Source: Streptomyces cellulosae
GTDB taxonomy: Bacteria > Actinomycetota > Actinomycetes > Streptomycetales > Streptomycetaceae
DNA length: 64,000 nt
Reading direction: 5' to 3'
NCBI RefSeq assembly: GCF_000721105.1
Contig: NZ_JOEV01000005.1
Coordinates: forward strand, 248,001 to 312,000
Shown here: piece by piece, positions 1-9,084 of the stretch
How the letters are laid out: each line of letters starts with the position of its first letter
Position numbering within the stretch: the stretch's first letter is position 1
Notes under the pieces: model-generated
Seen by the model: the letters and a program-made list of their open reading frames with translations, nothing else
Told to the model about the DNA's origin: nothing
The model's database searches: none
Made by a program: the position numbers and the translations under genes

Positions 1-58
1 TGCCGCCGATGAGACTCCTGCGGCTGATTCGGCCGACGGGGCCGTCGTTCTTCTCCAT
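1..58 (-). CDS. N-terminus of a Tat-exported protein (partial)
   Basis: Only the first 19 codons lie in the window. The ATG at 58-56 is preceded on the minus strand by a strong AGGAGGAA ribosome binding site. The peptide contains ISRRSLIGG, a twin-arginine pair followed by the start of a hydrophobic stretch, as in Tat signal peptides. The mature domain is off the window, so no function can be given. Confidence 0.55.
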   Translation of the reverse strand, partial: MEKNDGPVGRISRRSLIGG

Positions 59-224
59 GCTTCCTCCTCGCGAAACCGGCGGAAACGTTCGTGGGGGGTT
101 GTGCGGTGCCCGTCAGTGTTGGTCGGCGGGGTGTGACTGTCAATAGTTTCGGCGGTCATTACGAAACTCGTCCCGGAACATTCCTGCATTCGCGAGTGCA
201 TTAAGCCTGGTCAAAGCCATCCAC

Positions 225-398
225 TTAGATCGGCTTGACCGAACCAGCCGGAAGTCCGGATTCCAGGGGCGAAAATTGCGACCAGAAACTCCGAAATGTT
301 TCGAACCGGGAGTCGAATCCGAACAACGCTTGCCCGGAGCCGATGACGGCGACCTTGGTCGCGCCGGCGGCGGACGGTTCGGCCCCGTGGGTGGTCAT
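225..398 (-). pseudogene. Acetaldehyde dehydrogenase (acylating) N-terminal fragment
   Basis: This 57-codon frame begins MTTHGAEPSAAGATKVAVIGSG. The KVAVIGSG part matches the start of the Rossmann NAD-binding fold of acylating acetaldehyde dehydrogenases of the MhpF/HsaG family, which take the acetaldehyde released by the meta-cleavage aldolase to acetyl-CoA. After VAVIGSG the similarity stops and unrelated sequence runs to a stop, where the real enzyme would continue for roughly 250 more residues. The start overlaps the upstream hydratase stop as ATGA (398-395), the relic of a translationally coupled operon. It cannot encode an active enzyme. Confidence 0.6.
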
Positions 399-934
399 GC
401 TCCGGTTCCCTCCGTGGCGGCGGTGAGCGGGCTGCCGAGCCAGAGGGCGGCGGTGCCCCGCGAGACGGTCTCGCCGTTCCTGGCCAGTGTCATCCGTACG
501 CCGCGCAGGTCGACCCGGTCCAGCGGTACGGGGGTGCCGCCGAGGACGAACAGGCCGCTGGAGGCGTTGTCGGCGACGCGTCCAGCACCCACGCGACCTC
601 CGCCTCGACCTTGGGCTGCAGCAGGCACCCGGGAGCGATCGTCGCCCGCTCCGACGGGGACGGTCATGTCGGCGAAGAGGGCGCCGAAGTCGGGCTGGTC
701 GACGCCGAGGTGGGTTTGCACGGCGGTTGAGGTCAGCCCGATCCTGCGGCCTACCAGGCGCCGCCCCGCGGTGACGGCACGCTCGACGTACAGCCGTTGC
801 ACGGCGTAGGCGGCCGCGACGTCCGCCTCGGGCGGGATCCGGCGCACCGGGGAGCAGGGGACGCCGGTGCGGGCGGCTTCGTCCAGGACGGCCGCTGCCT
901 TGGTCACGGCACCGGCGGAATCGGGAACAGTCAC
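395..934 (-). pseudogene. 2-oxopent-4-enoate hydratase (MhpD/HsaE-like), degraded
   Basis: Residues 1 to about 97 read as the N-terminus of a 2-hydroxypenta-2,4-dienoate hydratase (fumarylacetoacetase-like fold), including GRRIGLTS and FGALFADM. The conserved LLQPKVEAEVAWVL block appears in a neighbouring frame at about 590-645, showing a frameshift. The main frame then resumes at VADNASSGLFVLGG, skipping some 60-70 residues of the family, and stops soon after ALWLGSPLTAA without the usual C-terminal part. At 179 codons it is well short of the usual 260. GTG start at 934. The ATGA overlap with the dehydrogenase fragment downstream is preserved, so at least one deletion occurred inside a once coupled operon. 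Confidence 0.7.
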
Positions 935-1044
935 GCCCGCCCCCGACCCCCAGTCGTACGGCGAGGACGGGGAACAGTCCTGCGGCTACCTCCGGGAGCG
1001 GGCGGACACGGCGGGGGATGGTCGGCTGACGAGGCGGCGGCCGG

Positions 1045-1402
1045 CCCGTCCGCCGGCAGCCGGCCACCGATGCGGGACGGCAGCGACAGGGTCTCGTGGC
1101 CGTGGTGCACCGGGTGGGCAAGGCGCTGCCGGCGTTCTCCGGCTGGTAGTTGACGGACCCCCCTGGCGCGGCCGCCGGCCCGGCTCACCCCGCACTCGGT
1201 CACCGACCCGGCGCGGCTGCGCACCGCCATCGAGCAGGTCGAGGTGTCCGGGCTCGCCTACGAGGAGCAGGAGGCCGCGCTCGGCGTGAGCTGTATCGCC
1301 GCGCCCGTCTTCGACGGCCCCACGGCGGCGGCGGCGCTGTCGATGGCCGTGCCGCGATCCCGGTTCCACCCGGCCCGACTGGCGCCCGCCGTGCGGACGG
1401 CC
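1045..1402 (+). pseudogene. IclR-family regulator remnant
   Basis: The frame through 1244 reads LTPHSVTDPARLR, then AIEQVEVSGLAYEEQEAALG, then VSCIAAPVFDGPT, the effector-binding core of IclR regulators. Just upstream, in a different frame ending at a TAG (1147-1149), is HRVGKALPAFSG, matching the GKALLAFS segment that precedes it in the family. No HTH domain is visible. The coding is broken by at least one frameshift and a stop. IclR proteins commonly regulate aromatic catabolism, so this is probably the divergent regulator of the decayed hydratase/dehydrogenase operon. The segment 1045-1107 seems inverted (see findings). Confidence 0.6.
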
Positions 1403-1548
1403 CGGCCGCGCTGGGACTGTCGCGTGTACTGCGAACGGGCAGGGACGCGCAAGGGGGTGCCTCTGATTCCCTGCCGGCTGACGCCGTTCATTAAAGTAAC
1501 TGCAGCCAGTGACCGGCGATCCATGGACAAGTGAGGTAGTCGCGAACC

Positions 1549-3450
1549 ATGCCGACCGAAACGTTTGAGTTCCAGGTAGAGGCCCGTCAGCTGCTCCAGC
1601 TGATGATCCACTCGGTCTACTCGAACAAGGACGTCTTCCTCCGTGAGCTCGTCTCCAACGCCTCCGACGCGCTGGACAAGCTGCGCCTGGCCGCGCTGCG
1701 GGACGACTCGCTCGACGCCGACATCTCCGACCTGCACATCGAGCTCGAGATCGACCAGGACGCCCGTACGCTCACGGTGCGGGACAACGGCATCGGGATG
1801 TCGTACGACGAGGTCGGACAGCTCATCGGCACGATCGCGAACTCGGGCACGGCCGAGTTCCTGCGGGAGCTGAAGGAGGCGCAGGACGGGGCCGGCGCCG
1901 AGGGGCTGATCGGTCAGTTCGGTGTCGGCTTCTACTCCGGCTTCATGGTGGCGGACGAGGTCACCCTGCTGACGCGGCGCGCGGGCGAGAAGAAGGGCAC
2001 CCGCTGGACCTCGCGCGGTGAGGGCACGTACACCCTGGAGGAGGCCGACGACGCGCCGCAGGGCACCTCGGTCACGCTGCGCCTCAAGCCGGCCGACCCC
2101 GACAACCAGCTGCACGACTACACCTCGGTGTGGACGATCAAGGAGATCGTCAAGCGCTACTCGGACTTCATCACCTGGCCCATCAGGCTGGTCGGGGAGG
2201 CGGGCAGCGAGGATGACGGACCGGCCGAGCCGGAAACGCTGAACTCGATGAAGGCGCTGTGGGCGCGGTCCCGCGACGAGGTGTCCGAGGACGAGTACCA
2301 CGAGCTGTACAAGCACATCAGCCACGACTGGCGCGACCCGCTGGAGACCATCCAGCTGCAGGCCGAGGGGACGTTCGAGTACCAGGCCCTGCTGTTCGTC
2401 CCGTCGCACGCCCCGCATGACCTGTTCACGCAGGACTTCAAGCGCGGGGTGCAGCTGTACGTCAAGCGCGTGTTCATCATGGACGACTGCGAGGCACTGC
2501 TGCCGCCGTATCTCCGCTTCGTCAAGGGTGTGGTCGACGCGCAGGACCTCTCGCTCAACGTGTCCCGCGAGATCCTCCAGCAGGACCGGCACATCCGGAT
2601 GATGCAGCGGCGGCTGACCAAGAAGGTGCTGTCGTCGGTCAAGAGCATGATGGCCGGCGACGCCGAGCGCTACGCCACGTTCTGGCGGGAGTTCGGCGCG
2701 GTGCTCAAGGAGGGGCTGATCACCGACTCCGACAACCGCGATGCCATTCTCGCGGTGTCGTCGTTCGCGACCACCCACGGCGCGGACGAGACGGTCACGC
2801 TCAAGCAGTACGTGGAGCGGATGCCGGACGGGCAGGAGAGCATCTACTACATCACCGGCGGGTCCCGGCAGAGCGTCGACAACTCCCCGCACATGGAGGC
2901 CTTCCGGGAGCGGGGCATCGAGGTGCTGCTGCTCACGGATCCCGTCGACGAGGTGTGGGTCGACGCGGTCGGCGAGTTCGAGGGCAAGCGGCTGCAGTCG
3001 ATCGCCAAGGGCGAGATCGACCTCGGTGCGCGGGGCGACGAGAAGTCCGAGGGCGAGCGGGAGCAGCAGGCCGAGGAGTACGCGGGCCTGCTCGGCTGGA
3101 TGAGCGAGCGACTGGAGGAGGACATCAAGGAGGTGCGGCTGTCCTCCCGCCTGACGGTGTCCCCGGCCTGCGTCGTCGCCGACGCGCACGATCTGACACC
3201 GGCGCTGGAGAACATGTACCGGGCCATGGGGCAGGAGGTGCCGCACACCAAGCGCATCCTCGAACTCAACCCGGACCACCAGCTGGTGAAGGGCATCAAC
3301 CAGGCGTACAGGGAACGCGAGGACCGCTCCGACCTCGCCGAGACCGCCCAACTGCTGTACTCCCTGGCCGTCCTGGCGGAGGGCGGCCGGCCGGCCGACC
3401 CCGCACACTTCGTGAAGATGGTGGCGGACCGCCTGGAACGCACCCTGTGA
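1549..3450 (+). CDS. htpG: Molecular chaperone HtpG (Hsp90 family)
   Basis: This is the bacterial Hsp90, a cytoplasmic ATP-dependent dimeric chaperone. At 633 residues it has normal length. The GHKL ATPase domain shows [15 protein letters not shown] near residues 32-46 (catalytic Glu33, Mg-binding Asn37), DNGIGM at 79-84 and [11 protein letters not shown] at 122-132. The middle domain contains [11 protein letters not shown], with the conserved arginine that contacts the ATP phosphate. The ATG at 1549 follows GTGAGGTAG about 10 bases upstream. The stop overlaps the next gene's GTG, so the two are probably co-translated. I saw no CIRCE or HAIR heat-shock operator in the 150 bases upstream. Confidence 0.97.
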
Positions 3451-4361
3451 CCACCCTCCGCACCTGTGCGGAGACGGCGCGCGCACGCCCCGCGGGTCTG
3501 TTCGCCGGCCTGTGCACCCTGGACGTCATCCACCTCGTGGACCATGTGCCGGCATCCAACGAGAAGCTGACCGCCCGCGAGCAGACCGTGGCGGCGGGCG
3601 GTCCGGCGGCGGGCGCGGCCGCGGCCTTCAGTCACCTGGGGGGCGCGGCCAGGCTGCTCACCGCGATCGGCTCGCATCCGCTGGCGCAGGGCGTCAGGGC
3701 GGATCTGGACCGGCTGGGCGTAGCCGTGTCGGACCTGGCCGCCGACTCGGTGGAGCCGCCGGTCGTGTCCTCCGTTCTGGTGACCGCGGCCAGCGGTGAT
3801 CGTGCCGTCGCCTCGACGAACGCGACGGGCCGGCGGATCGACCCGCCCGATGATCTCGACGCGTCGGTGCGGGCCGCCGACATCGTCGAGTTCGACGGCC
3901 ACCACATGGAGTTGGCCGTGGCCGTCGCCCGCGCCGCGCGGGCGGCGGGCCGCCCGACCCTCCTGGACGGAGGCAGTTGGAAGGAGGGCACCCGGCGACT
4001 GCTGCCCTGGATCGACGTGGTCGTCTGCTCGGCCGACTTCCACCCGCCGGGCGCGAGCACACCGGCGGACACCCTGCGCTTCCTGCGGGAGCAGGGGGTC
4101 GTCTGGTCGGCGGTCAGCCGAGGCGGGCGGCCCATCCTGTGGGCGGGCCCCGACGGTGGTGGCACGGTGGACGTGCCCGAGGTCCGCGTGGCCGACACAC
4201 TGGGCGCGGGCGACGTCCTGCACGGGGCCCTCGCCCATCACCTCGCCGTTCAGGGCTCCTTGACCTCGGAGGGCTTCGTCGAGGCCCTGCGCGGTGCGGC
4301 CGAGGTGGCCTCACGGGCCTGCGCCTCGTTCGGCACCCGGACGTGGATGCTGGGGACGTGA
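3447..4361 (+). CDS. PfkB-family carbohydrate kinase
   Basis: This is a 304-residue ribokinase-like (PfkB) kinase of unknown substrate. The second family signature is clear near the C-terminus as DTLGAGDVLHGAL, with the GAGD catalytic aspartate. The N-terminal part has AAGGPAAGAAAAFSHLGG, the family's sugar-binding glycine-rich segment. The GTG start at 3447 overlaps the htpG stop (GTGA), which fixes the start and suggests translational coupling. A chaperone and a small-molecule kinase are an odd pair; I see nothing that explains it. Fructokinase, ribokinase or nucleoside kinase activity are all possible. Confidence 0.88.
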   Translation: MTTLRTCAETARARPAGLFAGLCTLDVIHLVDHVPASNEKLTAREQTVAAGGPAAGAAAAFSHLGGAARLLTAIGSHPLAQGVRADLDRLGVAVSDLAADSVEPPVVSSVLVTAASGDRAVASTNATGRRIDPPDDLDASVRAADIVEFDGHHMELAVAVARAARAAGRPTLLDGGSWKEGTRRLLPWIDVVVCSADFHPPGASTPADTLRFLREQGVVWSAVSRGGRPILWAGPDGGGTVDVPEVRVADTLGAGDVLHGALAHHLAVQGSLTSEGFVEALRGAAEVASRACASFGTRTWMLGT

Positions 4362-4483
4362 CGCCGGTACGCGAAGAGCCGGGGCGGGCGCGTGCGGCGG
4401 AAGGCTCATCCTGCCGTTGCCCCTGCCCCTGCCGCTGCGGCGTGGCTCGCGAACGCGTGGTCACCGTGGTGCCGGCAGACCGG

Positions 4484-4747
4484 TCACCCCTCCAGCTTCT
4501 CGAAGAGGAACTCGTGCTTGAGGAAGGACGTGTCGTACTCGTGACCGGGGTACGGCGGCAGCAGCTGGGACGCCTGGAACAGGCGCCAGCCGTCGCGCAG
4601 GGCGGCCAGACCCGTCTCGTACGGCGGCTCGTCGCTGTCCCCGGTCGTCGGTCGGGAGGCGCCGGTGCCGTCGTAGCGGGACCAGCCCACCACGCCGGAG
4701 TCCAGGGCCGACGAGGCGAGGTAGAGCACCAGGACCTGCTGTTTCAC
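4484..4747 (-). CDS. Small conserved protein coupled to the PhyH dioxygenase
   Basis: This is an 87-residue protein of no family I recognise. Its start GTG (4747) overlaps the dioxygenase stop as GTGA, so it is the second gene of a two-gene operon. It has a short hydrophobic N-terminus (VLVLYLASSAL), an acidic loop, then an aromatic C-terminal half (ALRDGWRLFQASQLLPPYPG, followed by a segment ending FLFEKLEG). It has no cysteines and no clear signal peptide. The tight coupling suggests an accessory role to the dioxygenase, but this is inference only. Confidence 0.7.
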   Translation of the reverse strand: MKQQVLVLYLASSALDSGVVGWSRYDGTGASRPTTGDSDEPPYETGLAALRDGWRLFQASQLLPPYPGHEYDTSFLKHEFLFEKLEG

Positions 4748-5562
4748 GTGTGGCTCCCCAGAGTGGGCCGGTTGCTGACACGGGTGACCCAGTAGTCGAT
4801 GTCGAAGGAGTCGTCCCCGGTCAGCGCACGCCACAGCAGGACGCGGTTGTAGATCTCCAGCCGGGCGGTGGCCGGCTCGTACCACGGGAAGTGGGTGTTC
4901 AGTTCCGCCGTCACGGCGGGATCGTGCAGGTCGGAGGTGTCCCAGAGACGGACCTGCGGCACGGTCGGATTCAAGCGGACCTTGTACATGTAGCGCCGCT
5001 TCCCGGTGTCGTTGCGGCGGCCGCTGTGCCAGATCCCGTGGTGGACCAGGACGACGGTCCCGGCCGGGCAGGTCAGACGGGTCTGCCCGCGCAGGTTCTG
5101 GACGCGCCCGATGTCGGTCTCGTTGACGCGCCGCAAGTGGCTCCCCGGCACACTGAGGGTGCCTCCCATGTCGGGGGTCACCTCATGCGGGTAGTACATG
5201 AGCTGGACGTCGAAGGCGTCCGGCCGTACGTCGATGATCGCGTCCCCGTGCAGGTCCTGGGCCGTACCCTCGTGCGGTTCGCGTATGTGCACCGCGTGGT
5301 GGTCGACCGTCGGCTCGGGTCCGACCAGGCTCTGAACGGCGCCGGACACGAGCGGCAGGCTGAACAGTTCACGGACGAACGTGCCCTCGGCGAACGCCTT
5401 CGACAGCGGAGTGCCGTACGGCAGTCCGGGCATCCCCGCCGACAGGGCCGCGATGGCCTTCTCGTTGATCTCCCCCGGCACGATCCCGTCCAGGCGCAGG
5501 AACCCCTGCGCGACGAAGCGCGCGGTCTGCACCGAGGTGAGCAGCTGTGGAGTGGTTGACAT
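4744..5562 (-). CDS. Phytanoyl-CoA dioxygenase (PhyH) family protein
   Basis: This is a 272-residue Fe(II)/2-oxoglutarate-dependent oxygenase. The facial triad is visible: LHGDAIID gives the HxD pair, and VLVHHGIWHSGRRNDTG gives the distal histidine followed by the arginine that binds 2-oxoglutarate. Predicted to be cytoplasmic. Its natural substrate is unknown; the family hydroxylates fatty acyl, amino-acid and natural-product substrates. It is divergent from an AraC regulator across only 73 bases, which suggests control by that regulator, and is coupled to the small downstream gene. Confidence 0.85.
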   Translation of the reverse strand: MSTTPQLLTSVQTARFVAQGFLRLDGIVPGEINEKAIAALSAGMPGLPYGTPLSKAFAEGTFVRELFSLPLVSGAVQSLVGPEPTVDHHAVHIREPHEGTAQDLHGDAIIDVRPDAFDVQLMYYPHEVTPDMGGTLSVPGSHLRRVNETDIGRVQNLRGQTRLTCPAGTVVLVHHGIWHSGRRNDTGKRRYMYKVRLNPTVPQVRLWDTSDLHDPAVTAELNTHFPWYEPATARLEIYNRVLLWRALTGDDSFDIDYWVTRVSNRPTLGSHT

Positions 5563-5635
5563 GCGACGAATGTAGAGCGCGGATCCCGCGCGGTCGTGGG
5601 GCGCATTCGCCGACTACTGGTAAATTTCCGCCTCC

Positions 5636-6421
5636 ATGGATCACGTGTCCCTCTCACTCGACGCACCGCCCGAGGTGGCGAGCGCGGGTGTCGGCGTGCA
5701 CGGGGTCTCCACGGCGCACGAGGTCTTCCGCCTGCCCGACCTGTGGCAACTGCATCTCTACAACTACTCGGGCGCGCTTTCTGTGGGCGGTGCCGTGCAC
5801 CCCATCCGGCCCGGCCATGTGAGCCTGGTTCCGCCGGACACGGAGGTGCACTTCCACTACCGCGGCCGGTCGGAGCACCTGTACGCCCATCTGCGCCTCA
5901 CGGACACCGGCGTGACCCACAGGGTGCCGGTGATGCAGGACGCCGCGGCCGAGGGGGCCCTGCTGGCCCACCTGCTCAGGCACGCGGTCACCGCGGTGCC
6001 CCTCTCCCCCGCGCGGGCCTGCGCCGAGGTCTGGACGGTGCTCTGGCACGTCGCCCAGTTGGCCGGCTCCGATCGCGGCGGGCGGCAGCACCCCGTCGTC
6101 GCCGTCGCCCAGGCCTACATCGAGGAGCGGCTGGCCGACCCGCTGACCGTGCCCGAGATCGCACGCGCGGCCGGCGTCTCGCACACGCACCTGACCCGGT
6201 TGTTTCGGGCCGAGACCGGACACACGGTCGTCGCCCACATCCGCCACCGGCGACTGGAACGCGCCCGCCACCTGCTGCTTGCCTCCACCCTGCCCATCCC
6301 GGCCGTCGCGGCCGCGGTGGGCATCGCCGACCTGCAGGCGTTCAACAAGGCCTGCCGTCGCGAACTGGGCGCGGGCCCACGGGCCGTACGCGACGCCGGT
6401 GCCGCGGTGAGCCAGAGCTGA
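5636..6421 (+). CDS. AraC-family transcriptional regulator
   Basis: This is a 261-residue regulator. The N-terminal half looks like a cupin sensor domain (GGAVHPIRPGHVSLVPPDTE around residues 45-64). The C-terminal part holds the two AraC helix-turn-helix motifs: VPEIARAAGVSHTHLTRLF, then IPAVAAAVGIADLQAFNKAC, ending near GPRAVR. The ATG at 5636 lacks a strong ribosome binding site. It lies divergent to the PhyH operon and just upstream of the fucosidase gene, either of which may be its target. The cupin domain suggests a sugar or small acid ligand. Confidence 0.9.
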   Translation: MDHVSLSLDAPPEVASAGVGVHGVSTAHEVFRLPDLWQLHLYNYSGALSVGGAVHPIRPGHVSLVPPDTEVHFHYRGRSEHLYAHLRLTDTGVTHRVPVMQDAAAEGALLAHLLRHAVTAVPLSPARACAEVWTVLWHVAQLAGSDRGGRQHPVVAVAQAYIEERLADPLTVPEIARAAGVSHTHLTRLFRAETGHTVVAHIRHRRLERARHLLLASTLPIPAVAAAVGIADLQAFNKACRRELGAGPRAVRDAGAAVSQS

Positions 6422-6463
6422 ACCGGGGACGTCCCGCACGGTGTGGTGCACCGGAACAGAAGC

Positions 6464-6509
6464 TGTCCTCGGACCGCCCACAGACTTGTCCTCGGACCGC
6501 CCACAGACT
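6464..6509 (+). repeat. 23-bp tandem repeat upstream of the fucosidase gene
   Basis: Two exact 23-bp copies (6464-6486 and 6487-6509), each starting TGTCCTCGGACC, are followed by a third copy broken after 7 bases. They lie about 100 bases upstream of the fucosidase start and could be repeated regulator sites or a slippage product. Confidence 0.9.
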
Positions 6510-6523
6510 TGTCCTCCTACCTA

Positions 6524-6596
6524 TTCACACAGCTGTCATCTCGGTTCACACGGTTGACAGCCCAGTGAGCCCAATCAATCATCAGACATCCGATGA
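6524..6596 (+). promoter_or_regulatory. Promoter region and candidate operator of the fucosidase gene
   Basis: Two direct repeats of the form TTCACACxGxTGxCA lie at 6524-6538 and 6545-6559. The second ends in TTGACA (6554-6559), a consensus -35. The sequence TCATCAGACATCCGATGA at 6579-6596 is an imperfect palindrome (14 of 18 positions symmetric) covering the expected -10/start region, a suitable position for a repressor. The -10 itself is weak. The identity of the regulator is not known; the upstream AraC protein is one candidate for the direct repeats. Confidence 0.5.
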
Positions 6597-6610
6597 ATTG
6601 GAGCCCGCTC

Positions 6611-8968
6611 ATGAGCACCTATCCGAGACGTCAGGTCCTGGGTACCGCAGCCGGAGTCGCCGCCTCGGCAGCCCTTCCCCTCACCATCGCCACCAGCGCC
6701 CACGCCGCCGAACCCGTCGCCGAGCAGGCCGGGCAGGCCGGGTCGTGGGCTCCCGTCCCCGATCCCGTCCCCGTCCCGCTCGACACCCTCTACGACAACG
6801 ACGCCATCGACACCGCCTCCGCACCGGGCGGCGACTTCGACGGCTCGGGCTACACGTTCCCGGGCGAGGAACTTCCCGCCGGCCGCGTCGAGGTCGACGG
6901 AGTGCCGTTTCTCTTCCCGGGCTCGGCCGCGGGCGCGAAGAACAACGTCGTCGCACTCGGCCAGCGCATCGAACTGCCCAAGGGCCGCTACCTCTCCGCC
7001 GTCTTTCTGACCGCCGGCAGCTACGGCAACGCCTCCGGCAAAGCCACCGTCCACTACGCGGACGGCTCCACCACGACCGCGGGCCTCGGCGGCGCCGACT
7101 GGTACGCCGCGGGCGGATCGCTGTCGGCGCCGTACCGCTACAAGCCGGACGGCACCAAGGACGACCACAGCGTCGGCATCGGAACGTCCGAGGTGTGGCT
7201 GGACTCGCGACGGGAGGCGGTCGCGATCACCCTGCCGGTCACCAACCCGGCGGAGGAGAACAAGACGTCCCTGCACGTCTTCGCGCTGTCCCTGCAACCC
7301 GCCGCACAGGGACGCGCGTTGACCCTGCGGGAGGCCCGCTCCACCAACTCGCTCCTGGAGTCCAGCGGCGCCCAGAGCGTCGAGGCCACCCTCGTCAACG
7401 CGGGCACCGTGGCGGTCCTGGCCGCGGACGGTGTGTCGGTCCAGGTCGACGTGGCGGGAGCGCGCACCGTCGAGCCCGCCAAGGTGCGCCGGCTGGACCC
7501 CGGCGAGCAGGCCCGGGTCCGCGTCGGCATCCGCAACCGTGCAGGCACCGCCCCCGGCACGGCGCGGGACGGCTCGGTGACCGTCACCGGACGCGGCACG
7601 CAAGCCACCTCGCGGAAGGGCCGGTTGACCCTCGGCGTCGCCGACTACCAGCCCACGGCGACCTCCCTCTCCGGCCACCAGGCGCCGTACTGGTTCCAGG
7701 GCGCCAAGTTCGGCATCTTCATCCACTGGGGCGTCTACTCGGTGCCGGCCTGGTCGCCGGTCGGCAAGCAGTACGCCGAGTGGTACTGGAACCACATGCA
7801 GGACCCCGCGAACGCCGTCTACGGGTACCACCGCGACAAGTACGGCGAGAACTTCGCCTACGACGACTTCATCCCGATGTTCACGGCGGAGAAGTTCGAT
7901 CCGCGCGCCTGGGTCGAACTGTTCCGGGACGCGGGCGCGCAGTACCACGTGCTGACCTCGAAGCACCATGAGGGCTTCGCGCTGTGGGACACGAAGGTCT
8001 CCGACCGCAACTCCGTGAAGATGGGCCCGAAGCGGGACCTCGTCAAGGAACTCTTCGCGGCGTCCCGCCGGTACACCCCCGAACTCCACCGCGGGCTCTA
8101 CTTCTCCATGCCCGAGTGGTTCAACCCGGACAACCCCTGGATGGGCCACGCCCCTCGCAATCCGTACACCCTGGAGCCCTTGCCCTACACGGGTTACACC
8201 GCGGGCAAGGACTTCGTGAAGGACTACCAGGCCCCGCAGATGCTGGAGCTGATCCAGGGCTACGACCCGGAGCTCATCTGGTGCGACATCGGCGGCGCCA
8301 ACGACAGCCTCCATGTCCTGGCCGAGTACTTCAACCACGCGAAGAACCGCGCCCGGCCCATCGAGGTCACCGTCAACGACCGCTCGGGCATCGGCTTCCA
8401 CGACTTCACGACGCCCGAGTACACGACGTACGACAACACGGTCGTCGCCAAGTGGGAGTCCAGCCGCGGCCTGGACCCGTTCAGCTACGGGTACAACCAG
8501 GCGACCCCCGACGACGCCTACATGACGACCGAAGCGGTCGTGCAGAGCCTCGTCGACATCGTCTCCAAGAACGGCAACTTCCTGCTCGACATCGGCCCGC
8601 GCGCCGACGGCACCATCCCCGCGATCATGCAGACCCGGCTGCGCGAGACGGGCCACTGGCTGCGCACCAACGGAGAGGCGATCTACGACACCACGTACTG
8701 GTCCCGGATGGCCGAACTGGGTGACGACCTGAGGTTCACGGTCCGCCCGAACGAGGCCTTCTACATTCACTCCCTGGCCGAGCCGGGCGCCAAGCTCACC
8801 GTCGAGGCCCCGGTCCCGATCCGCGCCGGCGACACGGTGACCATGCTCGGCCACGATCGGCCGCTGACCTGGACCGTCAGCAACGGATCCCTGGTGATCG
8901 ACGTTCCCGCGGCCGCGCGTAAGGCCGGTCAGTACGCCTGGGTGTTCAAGGTGGCCTGGCGCGCCTGA
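6611..8968 (+). CDS. Secreted alpha-L-fucosidase (GH29)
   Basis: This is a 785-residue exported glycosidase that removes alpha-L-fucose from glycans. The Tat signal is YPRRQVLGTAAGVAAS followed by AHA. About 340 residues of beta-rich sequence precede the GH29 barrel, which begins near residue 360 with KFGIFIHWGVYSVPAW. SKHHEGFALWDT is near 450 and ELIWCDIGG near 555, where the aspartate (about 559) is the expected catalytic nucleophile. LLDIGPRADGTIP follows. The ATG at 6611 is preferred over an ATG at 6593 because GGAG lies 8 bases upstream of it and the Tat motif follows. It may belong with the AraC regulator upstream. Confidence 0.93.
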   Translation: MSTYPRRQVLGTAAGVAASAALPLTIATSAHAAEPVAEQAGQAGSWAPVPDPVPVPLDTLYDNDAIDTASAPGGDFDGSGYTFPGEELPAGRVEVDGVPFLFPGSAAGAKNNVVALGQRIELPKGRYLSAVFLTAGSYGNASGKATVHYADGSTTTAGLGGADWYAAGGSLSAPYRYKPDGTKDDHSVGIGTSEVWLDSRREAVAITLPVTNPAEENKTSLHVFALSLQPAAQGRALTLREARSTNSLLESSGAQSVEATLVNAGTVAVLAADGVSVQVDVAGARTVEPAKVRRLDPGEQARVRVGIRNRAGTAPGTARDGSVTVTGRGTQATSRKGRLTLGVADYQPTATSLSGHQAPYWFQGAKFGIFIHWGVYSVPAWSPVGKQYAEWYWNHMQDPANAVYGYHRDKYGENFAYDDFIPMFTAEKFDPRAWVELFRDAGAQYHVLTSKHHEGFALWDTKVSDRNSVKMGPKRDLVKELFAASRRYTPELHRGLYFSMPEWFNPDNPWMGHAPRNPYTLEPLPYTGYTAGKDFVKDYQAPQMLELIQGYDPELIWCDIGGANDSLHVLAEYFNHAKNRARPIEVTVNDRSGIGFHDFTTPEYTTYDNTVVAKWESSRGLDPFSYGYNQATPDDAYMTTEAVVQSLVDIVSKNGNFLLDIGPRADGTIPAIMQTRLRETGHWLRTNGEAIYDTTYWSRMAELGDDLRFTVRPNEAFYIHSLAEPGAKLTVEAPVPIRAGDTVTMLGHDRPLTWTVSNGSLVIDVPAAARKAGQYAWVFKVAWRA

Positions 8969-8989
8969 CCGAACGGCTGCGGCAGCACC

Positions 8990-9031
8990 GACCGGTGTCG
9001 CGCCGGTTCCGACACACGCGCGGCACCGGTC
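8990..9031. terminator. Possible bidirectional terminator
   Basis: Arms GACCGGTG and CACCGGTC are exact inverted repeats separated by 26 bases that can themselves pair (GTGTCG with CGACAC). The element sits between the convergent fucosidase and S9 peptidase genes. There is no U-run, which is usual in this GC range. Confidence 0.45.
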
Positions 9032-9084
9032 CCCCGCGTCCGGACACGACACCGTCGGTCTCCTGCCCGGTGCCGCCGACGAGC

